64,000 bases of DNA from NCBI GenBank assembly GCA_032622095.1, contig CP136068.1:113411546-113475545 (forward strand), read 5' to 3'. Position numbers and translations under genes: made by a program. Shown here piece by piece: positions 1 through 8,555 of the stretch; the first letter of the stretch is position 1; the number at the start of each line of letters is the position of its first letter. Below the pieces are notes generated by a model. The model saw only the letters and a program-made list of their open reading frames with translations, searched no databases and was not told the DNA's origin. Source of the stretch: Siphonodentalium dalli. Lineage: Eukaryota; Mollusca; Scaphopoda; Gadilida; Siphonodentaliidae.

Positions 1-2
1 TA

Positions 3-236
3 AAAGGTATCACTCTTGATTACAGCACAAGTCAAAAAGTTAATTTTGAAACAATGGTACAATGTGTTAATGATCGTGAAAATTTCAAAACTGTTGTTGA
101 GTATCCTTCCAGAATTAAAAGACAAAAGAACCATCAATTGATTAGTGAGTGTCAAACCAAAACTTTCAGATCGGTGTACACAAAACGAAAACTCGTCAAT
201 GGTATTCATACATACCCATACGGATGGAGATGTTGA
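3..236 (+). CDS. DNA polymerase B, C-terminal fragment (Maverick/Polinton)
   Basis: This is the last 77 codons of a protein-primed family B DNA polymerase, which would replicate the element; the rest lies left of the window. The frame is open from base 3 and ends with TGA at 234-236. The residues KGITLDY, then FETM, then a basic stretch and YTKRKLV followed by PYGW match the usual tail of Polinton/adintovirus PolB, as I remember the family. No polymerase catalytic motif (DTDS, YxDTDS) is present because those lie upstream. Its position just left of the ATPase and capsid genes, on the same strand, supports the call. The start is missing. Confidence 0.72.
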   Translation, partial: KGITLDYSTSQKVNFETMVQCVNDRENFKTVVEYPSRIKRQKNHQLISECQTKTFRSVYTKRKLVNGIHTYPYGWRC

Positions 237-252
237 GTCATTTCATGTCAAG

Positions 253-849
253 ATGTTGGCAGGAGTAGTACCTCCAGAAATTGCTGAGAAGATTTATGGA
301 TATTTGGTGGCACAGTCAACGCTTATTCCAGAGATAAAGAAGGAATTACAAGAAGTCTGGTTTGAAAGAGAAAAGAAAGCAATACTACGATGCTGTGATG
401 TCGGCGAATGTTTACAGAGATTGGCCTATCTTGAGTCAAGTATATCTTCTCATTTCTCTCAAAAATATATTGAATCATTTATTAAATTCAAAACATTTTT
501 TCTCATTGAAAAAATATCTGATTTTTGGACATTTGGTGGTGATCAACACCATTTAGATATAGATTTAGGAACTTTTGATGAACATGACTATATTCATTAT
601 ACAAAGTATGAAGATCATTTTCCTCTTGCTGGGGGAACTTTTGAATCAGATCCTAGGATCTATGGGTATTTGTTAACAAAAACAATGTCAACATATGCAA
701 AAATTCAAAACATTTTGGGGGATGATTTTTTTATTTACAGAACAAAGTACAGAAGAATAGAAGACTATGATAATTGGATTATTGAAATGTATGGAAATGT
801 TTACAGCTTTGGAGATTTCTCTTTAAGAACTAAATTCACACGTCGTTAA
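253..849 (+). CDS. unknown Polinton protein between PolB and packaging ATPase
   Basis: This is an unrecognised protein of about 198 residues. The frame is open further left to ATGs at 145 and 199, but those lie inside the PolB end. I prefer the ATG at 253 (MLAGVVPPEIAEKIY) because it sits 16 bases after the PolB stop and has A at -3. The N-terminal part looks helical; the middle has Cys pairs (RCCDVGEC), and the C-terminal half is rich in Phe, Tyr and Asp with repeated TKY/RTKY segments. No catalytic motif is visible. It lies 33 bases before the ATPase gene. A role in genome processing or virion assembly would be a guess from position only. Confidence 0.6.
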   Translation: MLAGVVPPEIAEKIYGYLVAQSTLIPEIKKELQEVWFEREKKAILRCCDVGECLQRLAYLESSISSHFSQKYIESFIKFKTFFLIEKISDFWTFGGDQHHLDIDLGTFDEHDYIHYTKYEDHFPLAGGTFESDPRIYGYLLTKTMSTYAKIQNILGDDFFIYRTKYRRIEDYDNWIIEMYGNVYSFGDFSLRTKFTRR

Positions 850-882
850 GTTCACTCTCTGATTAGACATCAAAGTGACAAC

Positions 883-1533
883 ATGGAAGAATCTTTACTT
901 TTCCAACATCCGTGTAATTTCTTTATCAGCGGACCTAGTGGATCAGGTAAAACAGAATTTGTTAAAAAAGTTATTGAATTTAAACACGATTTATTCCAAA
1001 CACCACCAAAGAAAATAGTTTGGTGTTACAAAGAATGGCAAGACACATACAATCGTATAAAAGAAATTGATAACGTTAAGTTTATCGATGGTATTCCAGA
1101 CGATGATGAGGAAATTGTATCAGATAAATCATTTCCTCATCTTGTTGTTTTCGATGACATGATGGGGGAACAAGATGAAGACAAAATAATGCTTTGGTTT
1201 ACTAGAAAAGGTCATCATCGAAATGCTTCAATAATTTACATTACTCAAAACATGTTCCAAAAATCAAAAAGTAGCAGAACTATAAGTTTGAATGCACACT
1301 ACATGGTTTTATTTCAAAGCGTTCGAGATAAAAATCAAATTAAAGTTTTGGCTCATCAAATGCAAACCAATCATTTGAAACAAGCATACGAAGATGCAAC
1401 TTCAATAAATCATGGATATATTTTAGTAGATTTTCATCCTAGAACAGAAAATTATTTGCGAATTAGAACTGATATTTTCCATAAATGGTTGACAGCTAAT
1501 GACCGAGGTCCTGTCATATATTCAAAAGTATAA
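883..1533 (+). CDS. A32/FtsK-type genome-packaging ATPase
   Basis: This 216-residue P-loop ATPase belongs to the FtsK-HerA group that pumps DNA into capsids in Polintons, adintoviruses and other PRD1-adenovirus lineage viruses. Seen directly: Walker A GPSGSGKT at residues 17-24, Walker B LVVFDDMM at 87-94 with paired Asp, and a sensor-like YITQN at 119-123. The length fits the short Polinton ATPases. It is complete and open. The stop is 35 bases before the next likely start. The family assignment follows from the motifs and neighbours. Confidence 0.93.
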   Translation: MEESLLFQHPCNFFISGPSGSGKTEFVKKVIEFKHDLFQTPPKKIVWCYKEWQDTYNRIKEIDNVKFIDGIPDDDEEIVSDKSFPHLVVFDDMMGEQDEDKIMLWFTRKGHHRNASIIYITQNMFQKSKSSRTISLNAHYMVLFQSVRDKNQIKVLAHQMQTNHLKQAYEDATSINHGYILVDFHPRTENYLRIRTDIFHKWLTANDRGPVIYSKV

Positions 1534-1567
1534 ATTCAGTTGTTGTTATTTTTTTCATTTTAGAACC

Positions 1568-2155
1568 ATGTCGTCCACCGAGATGTTTAGTCGTGATGAA
1601 CTGTCACAAATTATAAATTTCTTCACTTTTGCAGCTGAATTATTTCTTGAAAATGATTGGAAATTACCATCACAGACAAAAAAGTTTTTTCAGAGAAATA
1701 AAAATGTTCTTAAAAAAATCTCTGATCGATCAACTGATATGGAAACAAAACGCAAATTAATTTTACAACGAGGTGGTAGTGGGTTTCTTGGAGGAGTTTT
1801 AATTAGAAGTCTTTTGAAAAATTCATTTGAACAAACTGGTAGACAATCTAAAAGTAAATCAAAGGTTTCTCCAAAACGTTCAAAGATTACTCGGAAGCAA
1901 ACACAACAAAGAGGTAATCAAAAAGAATCTAAACGTAAAACAAAGCTTTCTCTAAATCATTCAAAGTTTACACCGATGCAAACTCAACAAAATCAACATT
2001 CTAAATTTACACCTATACCTTCTCAGCAGAACCCTCAACATCAACCGTTACAAAAAAAACCAGTTATTGATCTTGAATTTTCAAAATTTATGCCGTTGTC
2101 TGATGCATCGAAATCTGCATTCGAAGCTTTAGAATGGTTCAATCCGAAAAGATAA
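1568..2155 (+). CDS. small basic protein with Q-x-G-G motif (virion candidate)
   Basis: The frame is open from 1499, but the ATG at 1568 (MSSTEMFSRDEL), after the ATPase stop, is the likelier start and gives 195 residues. The N-terminal third looks helical. It is followed by a basic stretch, then QRGGSGFLGG leading into a short hydrophobic segment (VLIRSLL). The rest is a Lys/Arg/Ser/Gln tail with repeats of the type HSKFTPMQTQQ (about residues 125-165). The layout resembles the next gene (basic, then QxGG, then hydrophobic). DNA binding or core packing is an inference from charge. QRGG-S resembles an adenain cleavage site. Confidence 0.68.
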   Translation: MSSTEMFSRDELSQIINFFTFAAELFLENDWKLPSQTKKFFQRNKNVLKKISDRSTDMETKRKLILQRGGSGFLGGVLIRSLLKNSFEQTGRQSKSKSKVSPKRSKITRKQTQQRGNQKESKRKTKLSLNHSKFTPMQTQQNQHSKFTPIPSQQNPQHQPLQKKPVIDLEFSKFMPLSDASKSAFEALEWFNPKR

Positions 2156-2211
2156 AAGATGAAACATATAATTTTTCTGCTCATTTTGAGACAACTACTT
2201 AGACTGTGAAG

Positions 2212-2574
2212 ATGCCTTCAAAAACTAAGAGCCGGAAAGCACCGCTGATAAAAAAATATGGTGAGTTGATTGTTGCAATGAGTAAAGTTCCATCTGCATA
2301 TAAAAAGAAAATGATCAACGATGCTCCGAAACAAGTGATGGATTGCATTTCAGAATGTTGTCAAAATCTTTTAAAAGGTAATGTAAAACTGAATGAAGCT
2401 CAGAACCGCAAGTTACATTCGAAGCGTAAACATATCAGATATCTTGCAGACAAGAACAAACCTTTGCAACAAAAGAAGAAAATTTTGAATCAAAAAGGTG
2501 GCTTTTTACCATTATTATTTCTTGCTCCATTGATTAGCAAAACATTAGGTGCAGTTGTTAAAAATATTTTGTAA
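2212..2574 (+). CDS. small basic protein ending in QKGG plus hydrophobic tail
   Basis: This protein has 120 residues. The frame can be extended to a GTG at 2206, but the ATG at 2212 (MPSKTKSRK) is the natural eukaryotic start. The N-terminal three-quarters is highly basic and helical (KRKHIRYLADKNK). It then changes abruptly at NQKGG to a hydrophobic segment of about 25 residues (FLPLLFLAPLISKTLG). Polinton and adintovirus virion modules commonly carry such small proteins, compared by some authors with adenovirus core and membrane-lytic proteins. The GG junction would suit cleavage by the protease at 7632-8105. No enzymatic motif is present. Confidence 0.68.
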   Translation: MPSKTKSRKAPLIKKYGELIVAMSKVPSAYKKKMINDAPKQVMDCISECCQNLLKGNVKLNEAQNRKLHSKRKHIRYLADKNKPLQQKKKILNQKGGFLPLLFLAPLISKTLGAVVKNIL

Positions 2575-2594
2575 AAACTAAATCTCAAATAAAT

Positions 2595-3302
2595 ATGAAG
2601 AAAATGGTTATTGTACCATTCAGAATGTTGGAAGATTTCAAACAATGGGAAATGTCAGAAATGAATAAACCTCAATTACCTCCTGATCCTGCAATTTCAA
2701 ATGTTTCAGATTCTTACAAAGAATTGAAATCAGTTTATGATAAAAATATTTCTGAATCAGAAAAGTCACAGTTATTTGGAGAAAATTTGTACAAATTGAA
2801 AACTTCACAAAAATCTTTAAATTCAAAATTCAGATTACCTGAACAAAAGTTATCTGAAAACTTTGGGAAAATGAGTGACCATATATTGGAAAGTGTGCCA
2901 TCTAAATTTCGTGGTAAAGCACAACAAATTTTATCATTGTTGTCAACTAATCCTAAACTTAGATGGGATGATCGTGGACAATTAATTTATGGAACAGAAA
3001 CAGTTACTGGATCAAATATAATTGATTTGATAAACGATGTTGTTCGTCACCGAAAAGGTTTTAACCCAGTTGGTTATGAAACATTCCTACGTGGATTGGG
3101 GGAACTTAATATACCACAAGATTATGTAGGTAACAGGGATCGATGGCTGTGGATGCAAAGACATTTAAAAGGTCACACTGGTGATGAGTTTCATACACCT
3201 CATTCAACTCCTATCAGTGGCAAGTCAAGAAAACGTTCAGTTGATATTTTAACACCAGAAACCGGAAAAACTATTTTGAAAGGATGGTCCTCACTTACAT
3301 AA
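2595..3302 (+). CDS. conserved Polinton protein of unknown function
   Basis: This 235-residue protein starts MKKMVIVPFRMLEDF. It has a Lys/Glu/Ser-rich helical N-terminal half and a better-folded part near residues 105-195 with LRWDDRGQLIYG, SNIIDLINDVVRHRKGF and a Trp-rich WLWMQRH. From memory, a block with the pattern N-I-x-D-L-x-N-D with a following R-H-R-K is common in metazoan Polintons, but it has no function I can name. The end overlaps the integrase start by 19 bases, in a different frame, which argues that both are real genes. Confidence 0.68.
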   Translation: MKKMVIVPFRMLEDFKQWEMSEMNKPQLPPDPAISNVSDSYKELKSVYDKNISESEKSQLFGENLYKLKTSQKSLNSKFRLPEQKLSENFGKMSDHILESVPSKFRGKAQQILSLLSTNPKLRWDDRGQLIYGTETVTGSNIIDLINDVVRHRKGFNPVGYETFLRGLGELNIPQDYVGNRDRWLWMQRHLKGHTGDEFHTPHSTPISGKSRKRSVDILTPETGKTILKGWSSLT

Positions 3303-4378
3303 AATTTGACAAACTTCTAACTGAAATTTACTACAATCCAAAAGAAGTTGGTGGTTTCAGTGGAGCAAATCAACTTTTTAAAAATGCAAAAGAAACAAAT
3401 AACAAAATTAAACTTTCAGATGTTAAAAAATGGTTACAATGGCAAAAAACATATACTTTGCACAAACCAATTGTTCGGAAATTTCGCAGACGTAAAACTA
3501 TTGTTGCAGGAATTGATATTCAGTGGCAAGCTGATCTGGCAGATTTGCAAACTTTGCAAAAGCACAATGACAATTACAGATATTTACTTTGTGTTATTGA
3601 TGTGTTCTCAAAATTTGCATGGGTTGAAAAAATTAAAGATAAAACTGGTAAAACTTTAGTTAAAACATTTCAGAAAATTCTAAAATCATCAAAACGAAAA
3701 CCAGCTTCATTTCAATCTGACAAAGGTTCAGAATTCAAAAATAAATTATTTTTACAATTTTTGAAATCTAAGAAAATTCATTTTTTCACAACAGAGAATC
3801 CAGAGACAAAAGCAAGTATAGTTGAACGTTTTCAACGGACATTGAAAACAAAGATGTGGAAATATTTTACACATAATCAAACTTTGAAATACGTTGATGT
3901 TTTGCACGATTTTGTGAATTCTTACAGCAAAAGTTTTCATAGAAGTATTAAGATGGCACCTGTTTTAGTAACTCGAGAAAATGAAATTGAAGTTTCCAGA
4001 AATCTTTATGGAAAGTTAAAAACGAAAAAAGATAAGATGTTGAAAGTTGGAGATTTTGTTAGAATAAATAAAACAAAGAGAACTTTTGATAAAGGATATC
4101 TTCCAAATTGGACAAAAGAAATTTTCAAAATTAGTAGAGTTTGTAAAAGTACACCATTAACTTACAAATTAGTAGATTTAGATGGTGAAAACATCGCAGG
4201 ATCATTTTATGGTAAAGAAATTCAACATATAAAAGATAATAAAGTTTACGAAATTGAATCAGTTGTTGGTAAACGTTCAAGAAAAGTTGCTGGTAAATCA
4301 GTTAGAGAAATTAAAGTTCATTGGGCTGGTTATCCTAAAAAATTTGACAGTTGGATACCTGCCACAAATTTGGTATAA
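3284..4378 (+). CDS. retroviral-type integrase with C-terminal chromodomain
   Basis: This 364-residue integrase (rve superfamily) would insert the element's linear DNA into host chromatin. The catalytic triad is visible as D84 (QADLAD), D146 (FQSDKGSEF) and E181 (SIVERFQ), a D-x61-D-x34-E spacing. The core contains the usual CVIDVFSKFAW strand. The last 45 residues (KVHWAGYPKKFDSWIPATNL) form a chromodomain-like module that could bind modified histones. An N-terminal HHCC zinc finger is not apparent. The gene is complete and overlaps its upstream neighbour by 19 bases. This is the hallmark that separates Polintons and adintoviruses from adenoviruses. Confidence 0.93.
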   Translation: MVLTYIKFDKLLTEIYYNPKEVGGFSGANQLFKNAKETNNKIKLSDVKKWLQWQKTYTLHKPIVRKFRRRKTIVAGIDIQWQADLADLQTLQKHNDNYRYLLCVIDVFSKFAWVEKIKDKTGKTLVKTFQKILKSSKRKPASFQSDKGSEFKNKLFLQFLKSKKIHFFTTENPETKASIVERFQRTLKTKMWKYFTHNQTLKYVDVLHDFVNSYSKSFHRSIKMAPVLVTRENEIEVSRNLYGKLKTKKDKMLKVGDFVRINKTKRTFDKGYLPNWTKEIFKISRVCKSTPLTYKLVDLDGENIAGSFYGKEIQHIKDNKVYEIESVVGKRSRKVAGKSVREIKVHWAGYPKKFDSWIPATNLV

Positions 4379-4388
4379 AACTTTTAAC

Positions 4389-4652
4389 ATGTCTCAAAAT
4401 GGTTCAGTTGGTCTCGATGCTCCATCACAATTTCAAATCTGTGGAGAAAAAATTGCAAAAAATCAAGTAACATATTTTACACAAATTATTATAATTGTTG
4501 GTATAATCGCTACAGCAATTGTTCATTTAAGTTTACAAAGTGAAAATAACGAACTGTGGTTAATTTTACTCAGTAGTTCTTTGGGGTACATTTTACCAAC
4601 ACCGCGTTTGAAATATTTGAAAAATCAGTCGGCAGAAATTTTGAAAGTATGA
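4389..4652 (+). CDS. small two-helix membrane protein
   Basis: The start is placed at the ATG at 4389 (MSQNGSVGLDAP) rather than the in-frame ATG at 4254 inside the integrase, giving 87 residues. Two hydrophobic segments are evident: roughly residues 29-49 (FTQIIIIVGIIATAIVHLSL) and 55-71 (LWLILLSSSLGYILP). A short basic tail follows. Small membrane proteins with an LWxxLLSSxxGYxLP block occur at this position in other animal Polintons, as I recall, with no settled function. The stop overlaps the next start (ATGA at 4649-4652), typical of tightly packed viral genes. Confidence 0.65.
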   Translation: MSQNGSVGLDAPSQFQICGEKIAKNQVTYFTQIIIIVGIIATAIVHLSLQSENNELWLILLSSSLGYILPTPRLKYLKNQSAEILKV

Positions 4653-5500
4653 ATCCTTTCTACATTACAATTCCGAGCGACAGTTCGATGGTAATGTATC
4701 CAAACAATACTCAATGTTGTTTTACTGTACAATTACCAAAACCAGTTCAAATTGATAAAGTAAAATGGGAAGTTGCATTAGCCGAACTGATAACACCTTC
4801 AGAAACATACAATGTTACAGGGGATTCGTGTAAATTCAATTTGATTACAACTGATGCAATATTACTGTCTGTTCTTCAAAATCGTTTTGAAGAAAAGATA
4901 TTTAGGAGACCTGATGGCGTTCATGCACTTGAAATACAGATACAAAATGGTTCGTATACCTCTGCGACAGATTTAGTTGATACAATGCAAGATGTAATTG
5001 ATAAAACACTTGGAGAAGCAATGCAAAACGAATACGGATTTCACATCGGGTACTCAAAAGGTACAAAACGTGTGAAAATTATTCGCAAGAGTTTAAGTAA
5101 CACAAAACTAGGAATTGAATTACCACAATGTCTTTTGCACAAGTTGGGTTACAAAACTGAAAACGCTTCTGAAGATTTTTATTCAAATAATAGATTTCCG
5201 TTTGGTGTAGATTTGAATGTTGGTCATAATCTAATGTTTGTTTATTCTGATATTGCCGATTACACATTTGTTGGAAATGTTGAAGTACAAATTTTACGAG
5301 TTGTTTCTTTCAGAAGTAAAAGAGATATCGACGGATTACATGTAAAACATGAATTTTTAAATTTACATTATGTTCCAGTTTCAAAGTCATACTTTGACAA
5401 AATTAGTGTAAATATAAGTGGCGACACAGGAAAATCAATTCAGTTTATCGGTGGTAAGTCTTTGGTGAAGCTACATTTCAGAAAACGAGAGGAGTTCTAA
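4649..5500 (+). CDS. penton-like minor capsid protein candidate
   Basis: This 283-residue protein is beta-rich. It opens with FYITIPSDSS, then YPNNTQCCFTVQLPKP and KVKWEVALAELITP. These blocks are typical of the second conserved virion protein of metazoan Polintons and adintoviruses, which is usually read as the single jelly-roll penton (minor capsid) protein. The penton role is family knowledge plus inference; nothing in the sequence proves the fold. The gene overlaps the preceding stop by four bases and ends five bases before the next gene. It is complete, with no lesion. Confidence 0.68.
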   Translation: MNPFYITIPSDSSMVMYPNNTQCCFTVQLPKPVQIDKVKWEVALAELITPSETYNVTGDSCKFNLITTDAILLSVLQNRFEEKIFRRPDGVHALEIQIQNGSYTSATDLVDTMQDVIDKTLGEAMQNEYGFHIGYSKGTKRVKIIRKSLSNTKLGIELPQCLLHKLGYKTENASEDFYSNNRFPFGVDLNVGHNLMFVYSDIADYTFVGNVEVQILRVVSFRSKRDIDGLHVKHEFLNLHYVPVSKSYFDKISVNISGDTGKSIQFIGGKSLVKLHFRKREEF

Positions 5501-5505
5501 AAACA

Positions 5506-5880
5506 ATGTTCCCCGTGTATAGAGGCGTACCACGGCAATATGGTAATGGTATTGGTTCAATTTTCAAATCAGTTATGAGATCTGCTATACCATTTCTAAA
5601 ACCGCTTGGTCGGACAGCTTTACAACTTGCGAAAAAACACACTTTTGGTGTTGCAGATGAAATTATTAATCAAGGTAAAAGTCCGAAAGAAGCGTTGATG
5701 TCTGAAGGTAAAAAAGCTTTAAAATCTTTTGGCACACAAGCTAAAAATCAAATTTTGAACTCGAGAAAAAAACCTAGAAAAAGAGTAGCGACTTCAAAAA
5801 TGAATCATTCAGCTGTCAAACGCCGAAAAAGTCAGTCGAAAAATCATCCTAGCAGTCGAGCTCTTGATATTTTTGATTAA
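5506..5880 (+). CDS. basic amphipathic minor virion protein candidate
   Basis: This 124-residue protein starts MFPVYRGVPRQYGNG and continues into an amphipathic segment (GSIFKSVMRSAIPFLKP, about 16-33). It then has a helical Lys-rich middle and a very basic tail with a nuclear-localisation-like KRRKSQSK. Proteins with a G-x-G-x-x-x-x-F-[KR] block ahead of an amphipathic helix accompany the capsid genes of many Polintons and have been compared with adenovirus membrane-lytic and core proteins; that role is inferred here. QYGN-G fits the adenain consensus. The stop lies two bases before the major capsid ATG. Confidence 0.68.
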   Translation: MFPVYRGVPRQYGNGIGSIFKSVMRSAIPFLKPLGRTALQLAKKHTFGVADEIINQGKSPKEALMSEGKKALKSFGTQAKNQILNSRKKPRKRVATSKMNHSAVKRRKSQSKNHPSSRALDIFD

Positions 5881-5882
5881 TC

Positions 5883-7185
5883 ATGGCACAAATGGTAAAT
5901 GGATCATGCGAATGCAATAAATCGGAACTTGATATAACACATGTTCCACCAACGGTGGCTACAATGTCAGAATCGCAGTGGATCGAAAATCATCCTATTG
6001 CACCGCTGAATAATTCTGCTCCGATAGAGTTTGTCATACCATCTCAAACCGAAAAGTGGACAGATATTAATCAATCTTATCTTTATGTGAAATTCAAAAT
6101 TACAAAAAAAGATGGAACTAATTTGGTAGCTGCTACGGAATTAGCACCTGTTAACAATTTCTTTCATAGCATGTTCAGCAGTATCGATGTTTACTTGAAC
6201 AACAAATTGATAACTTCGAATTCTGACACTTACCCATACCGAGCATATTTCGAAAATCTGTTGGGATACTCTCAAGAATATAAAGATAATCAATTAGCAA
6301 ATTTAGAAATGTGGTATGGCGATACAGCAGAACAATTTGAAGAGAGCACCAAAGGTGGTGCTAATGCTGGATTAACTTCTAGAGAAAGTTTGATCACTGG
6401 TAGTAAATTTGTTGAACTATGCGGACGCTTACACACCGATCTGTTTCTTTAAGAAAAATATTTACCAAATGGAATTGAAATTCGTATCAGATTAAACAGA
6501 TCACCATCAAAATTTTGCCTCATTGGCTCCGAGGATGGACAAATTGTTTTCGAATCAGCAGTGTTCCATGTCAGAACAGTTAGTCTCTTTCCAGCGGTCT
6601 CAAATAAATTAAATCAAGAAATTGCCCAGTCAAAAATGAAACTACCTATCAGACGAGTAGAAATAAAAACTTTCACAATTAGTACTGGACTTAGATCAAA
6701 AATTGAAGACCACTTATTTCAAGGACAATTACCAAAGAGACTTTTTATTGCGTTGGTCGAAAATAAAGATATGAATGGAGATTTGGGTACCAATCCATTC
6801 CACTTCAAACATTTCAGTTTGAATAAATTGGAAGTTAGTCAAGACGGTCATACAATACATAACCGTCCATTTGAACCAAACTTCGCAACAAAACAATGTC
6901 TCAGATCATATTTATCTTTGTATCAATCTTTAGGAATGTTTGGTGTTAACAAATCAATTGGCATTAATTTATGAATATATGAATGGATATTGTTTGTGGG
7001 GTTTCGACTTGACACCGGACCAAGGAAGTGACGAGGGACATCTACATCCTATAAAGACAGGGAACCTGCGTTTGGAGCTTCAGTTCTTGACAGCTCTCAC
7101 TACAGCCGTCAACGTTTTGGTGTATGCTGAATTCGACAGTGAAATAGAGATCACAGCTTTGAGAGAAGTGCTTACTGACTATTAG
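5883..7185 (+). pseudogene. major capsid protein (double jelly-roll), broken by one stop and one frameshift
   Basis: The three consecutive open pieces 5883-6449, 6453-6968 and 6970-7185 read as one hexon-type capsid protein of about 433 codons. Recognisable blocks are the N-terminal WIENHPIAP and PIEFVIPSQTEKW, the central NNFFHSMFSSIDVYLNN, and the C-terminal block beginning GYCLWGFDLTPD and ending AEFDSEIEI, all typical of Polinton double jelly-roll capsids. Break 1 is an in-frame TAA at 6450-6452; the same frame continues right after it. Break 2 is a one-base gain in the short T run at 6968-6970, after which the frame moves by +1. The protein would fold the capsid shell. With both lesions no full-length product can be made. 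Confidence 0.86.
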
Positions 7186-7186
7186 G

Positions 7187-7645
7187 ATGGAGCTCACAAC
7201 ACAGCTATGGAACTACTATGAAGAATACCAACGTTCACAAAACTTTGCTCCGAGATGGAGCCTGATCTTGGACACACTCAACAACTCTATGATTGAAGAA
7301 CTACAAGAACTTATTCGCAAGGAAGTGTCAGCAAACTGTGAAGGATGTAAAATAGAACATCCTAGTCAACGTGAACATGTTCTGTGTTTGTTCTCTACAA
7401 CTAATGATTGGACAAACCAGTTTATCGACTTAGCGCTGATTAAAATTGACATATACAATGTTATGGAAAGATGGTTCCCGAAGCTGATGTGGTTAAACCC
7501 ACACATCAAGGAGAAGTTCGAAGCATTCATCATGTATGATCATCTGAGAAACAATTTGGAGCTCAACCGCAAAAAATTCGACGCAGAGTGGACTCTGATG
7601 TGGTCACAGCGAGTCAAAGAGAATTACAACGATGCAGACAGCTGA
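7187..7645 (+). CDS. Polinton protein with Cys/His cluster, function unknown
   Basis: This 152-residue protein begins two bases after the capsid stop. Residues 51-67 hold C-x2-C-x3-H-x5-H-x2-C (CEGCKIEHPSQREHVLC), a plausible zinc site. The rest is helical with many Trp and Tyr, and near-identical in style to a small gene found beside the protease in other animal Polintons, as I recall. It could be a structural or regulatory virion factor, but no function should be assigned. Its last 14 bases overlap the protease start. Confidence 0.65.
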   Translation: MELTTQLWNYYEEYQRSQNFAPRWSLILDTLNNSMIEELQELIRKEVSANCEGCKIEHPSQREHVLCLFSTTNDWTNQFIDLALIKIDIYNVMERWFPKLMWLNPHIKEKFEAFIMYDHLRNNLELNRKKFDAEWTLMWSQRVKENYNDADS

Positions 7646-8105
7646 ACTTCAATATATTCTGGACAATTCCTGGTTGTGTAAACTTAACACACATGTTTGT
7701 GCTAGAGATCTGTTACCAGAGAAGAAACCACAGCATATTCAAGCATATATTGTGAACACGCACTCATCGGATCAGCCAGGAGAACACTGGACATTGATGT
7801 TATTCAAGGGAAGATCAGCTGTATACTTCGACTCATTTGGACTACCACCACCGAGACGATATATGTTACCATTCATAAAAAGGAACTCATCAGCATGGAC
7901 TATGAATACAACACGATATCAACATCGTGCGACAAATGTGTGTGGATTATATTGTATATTCGCACTCCACCACATGATGAAAGGAAAGAGGATGAAAATA
8001 TTATTCAATTCTCGGGATTTCTTCAAGAATGACAGAACAATAGTTCGATGGTTTGGAAAGCACTATGGTCGATTATACAGAAAAGCAAATTTGCTGTTGA
8101 ATTAA
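7632..8105 (+). CDS. adenain-like cysteine protease
   Basis: This 157-residue protease is of the adenovirus protease (C5)/Ulp1 clan, which matures capsid and core proteins during assembly. The catalytic set is visible in the correct order: H52 in GEHWTL, D67 in VYFDSFG, Q97 in RYQH and C104 in NVCGLYC. It is shorter than human adenovirus adenain (204 residues). The gene is complete, overlaps the upstream ORF by 14 bases in another frame, and is the last gene of the element. Likely substrates here are the Q-x-G-G proteins encoded upstream. Confidence 0.92.
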   Translation: MQTAELQYILDNSWLCKLNTHVCARDLLPEKKPQHIQAYIVNTHSSDQPGEHWTLMLFKGRSAVYFDSFGLPPPRRYMLPFIKRNSSAWTMNTTRYQHRATNVCGLYCIFALHHMMKGKRMKILFNSRDFFKNDRTIVRWFGKHYGRLYRKANLLLN

Positions 8106-8555
8106 ACTTCACCAGGACATCGACGGCTGATATACATACAACGCAAAGAAGACGACGACCAGATAACAACGAATGTGTCAACAACTCCACAAAATAGACT
8201 CTTTTGTTATTGATTCAGCGTTGGATGTTGTAGGATGTTGTAGGATGTTCAATTAAGTTTCTTCAAATCTGAGACCTTGTTTTGTACATAAATTATTGTT
8301 CTTTGTTAATATTATTGATGTATAATAATATATTATTGTTCATTGTTCTTGTTCTTGTTTTTGAAAAATAAATGATAAATTTCAACAAAATCGTTTTCAC
8401 TGTAGGATCCCCACCAATTGATTCTGTTCGTGTCGATGTGTCATCTCTGGTCAGAATTATACAAACTTTAAAATTAGTAATGAAAAAATGTCTAAGTCCA
8501 TTTTCATTTTTTCCGATCAGAAATATCACATCAATGACAGGAATATCTATCCTCA
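8106..8555 (+). other. right flank of the Polinton, probably subterminal/terminal-repeat DNA
   Basis: No gene is visible. Small internal repeats occur: three copies of ttgtaggatg-type units near 8222-8248, and AT-rich imperfect repeats of the type attattgttctttgtt around 8296-8360. Polintons end in long terminal inverted repeats, and the matching left repeat is outside the window, so the exact right end cannot be fixed. It must lie between 8106 and the satellite hairpin at 8556. Confidence 0.4.

Noticed and set aside
6450-6452. Stop-codon reassignment or programmed readthrough at the capsid TAA
   Set aside because: Neighbouring genes end in TAA and TGA as normal stops, and a second lesion exists in the same gene, so simple decay is the better reading.
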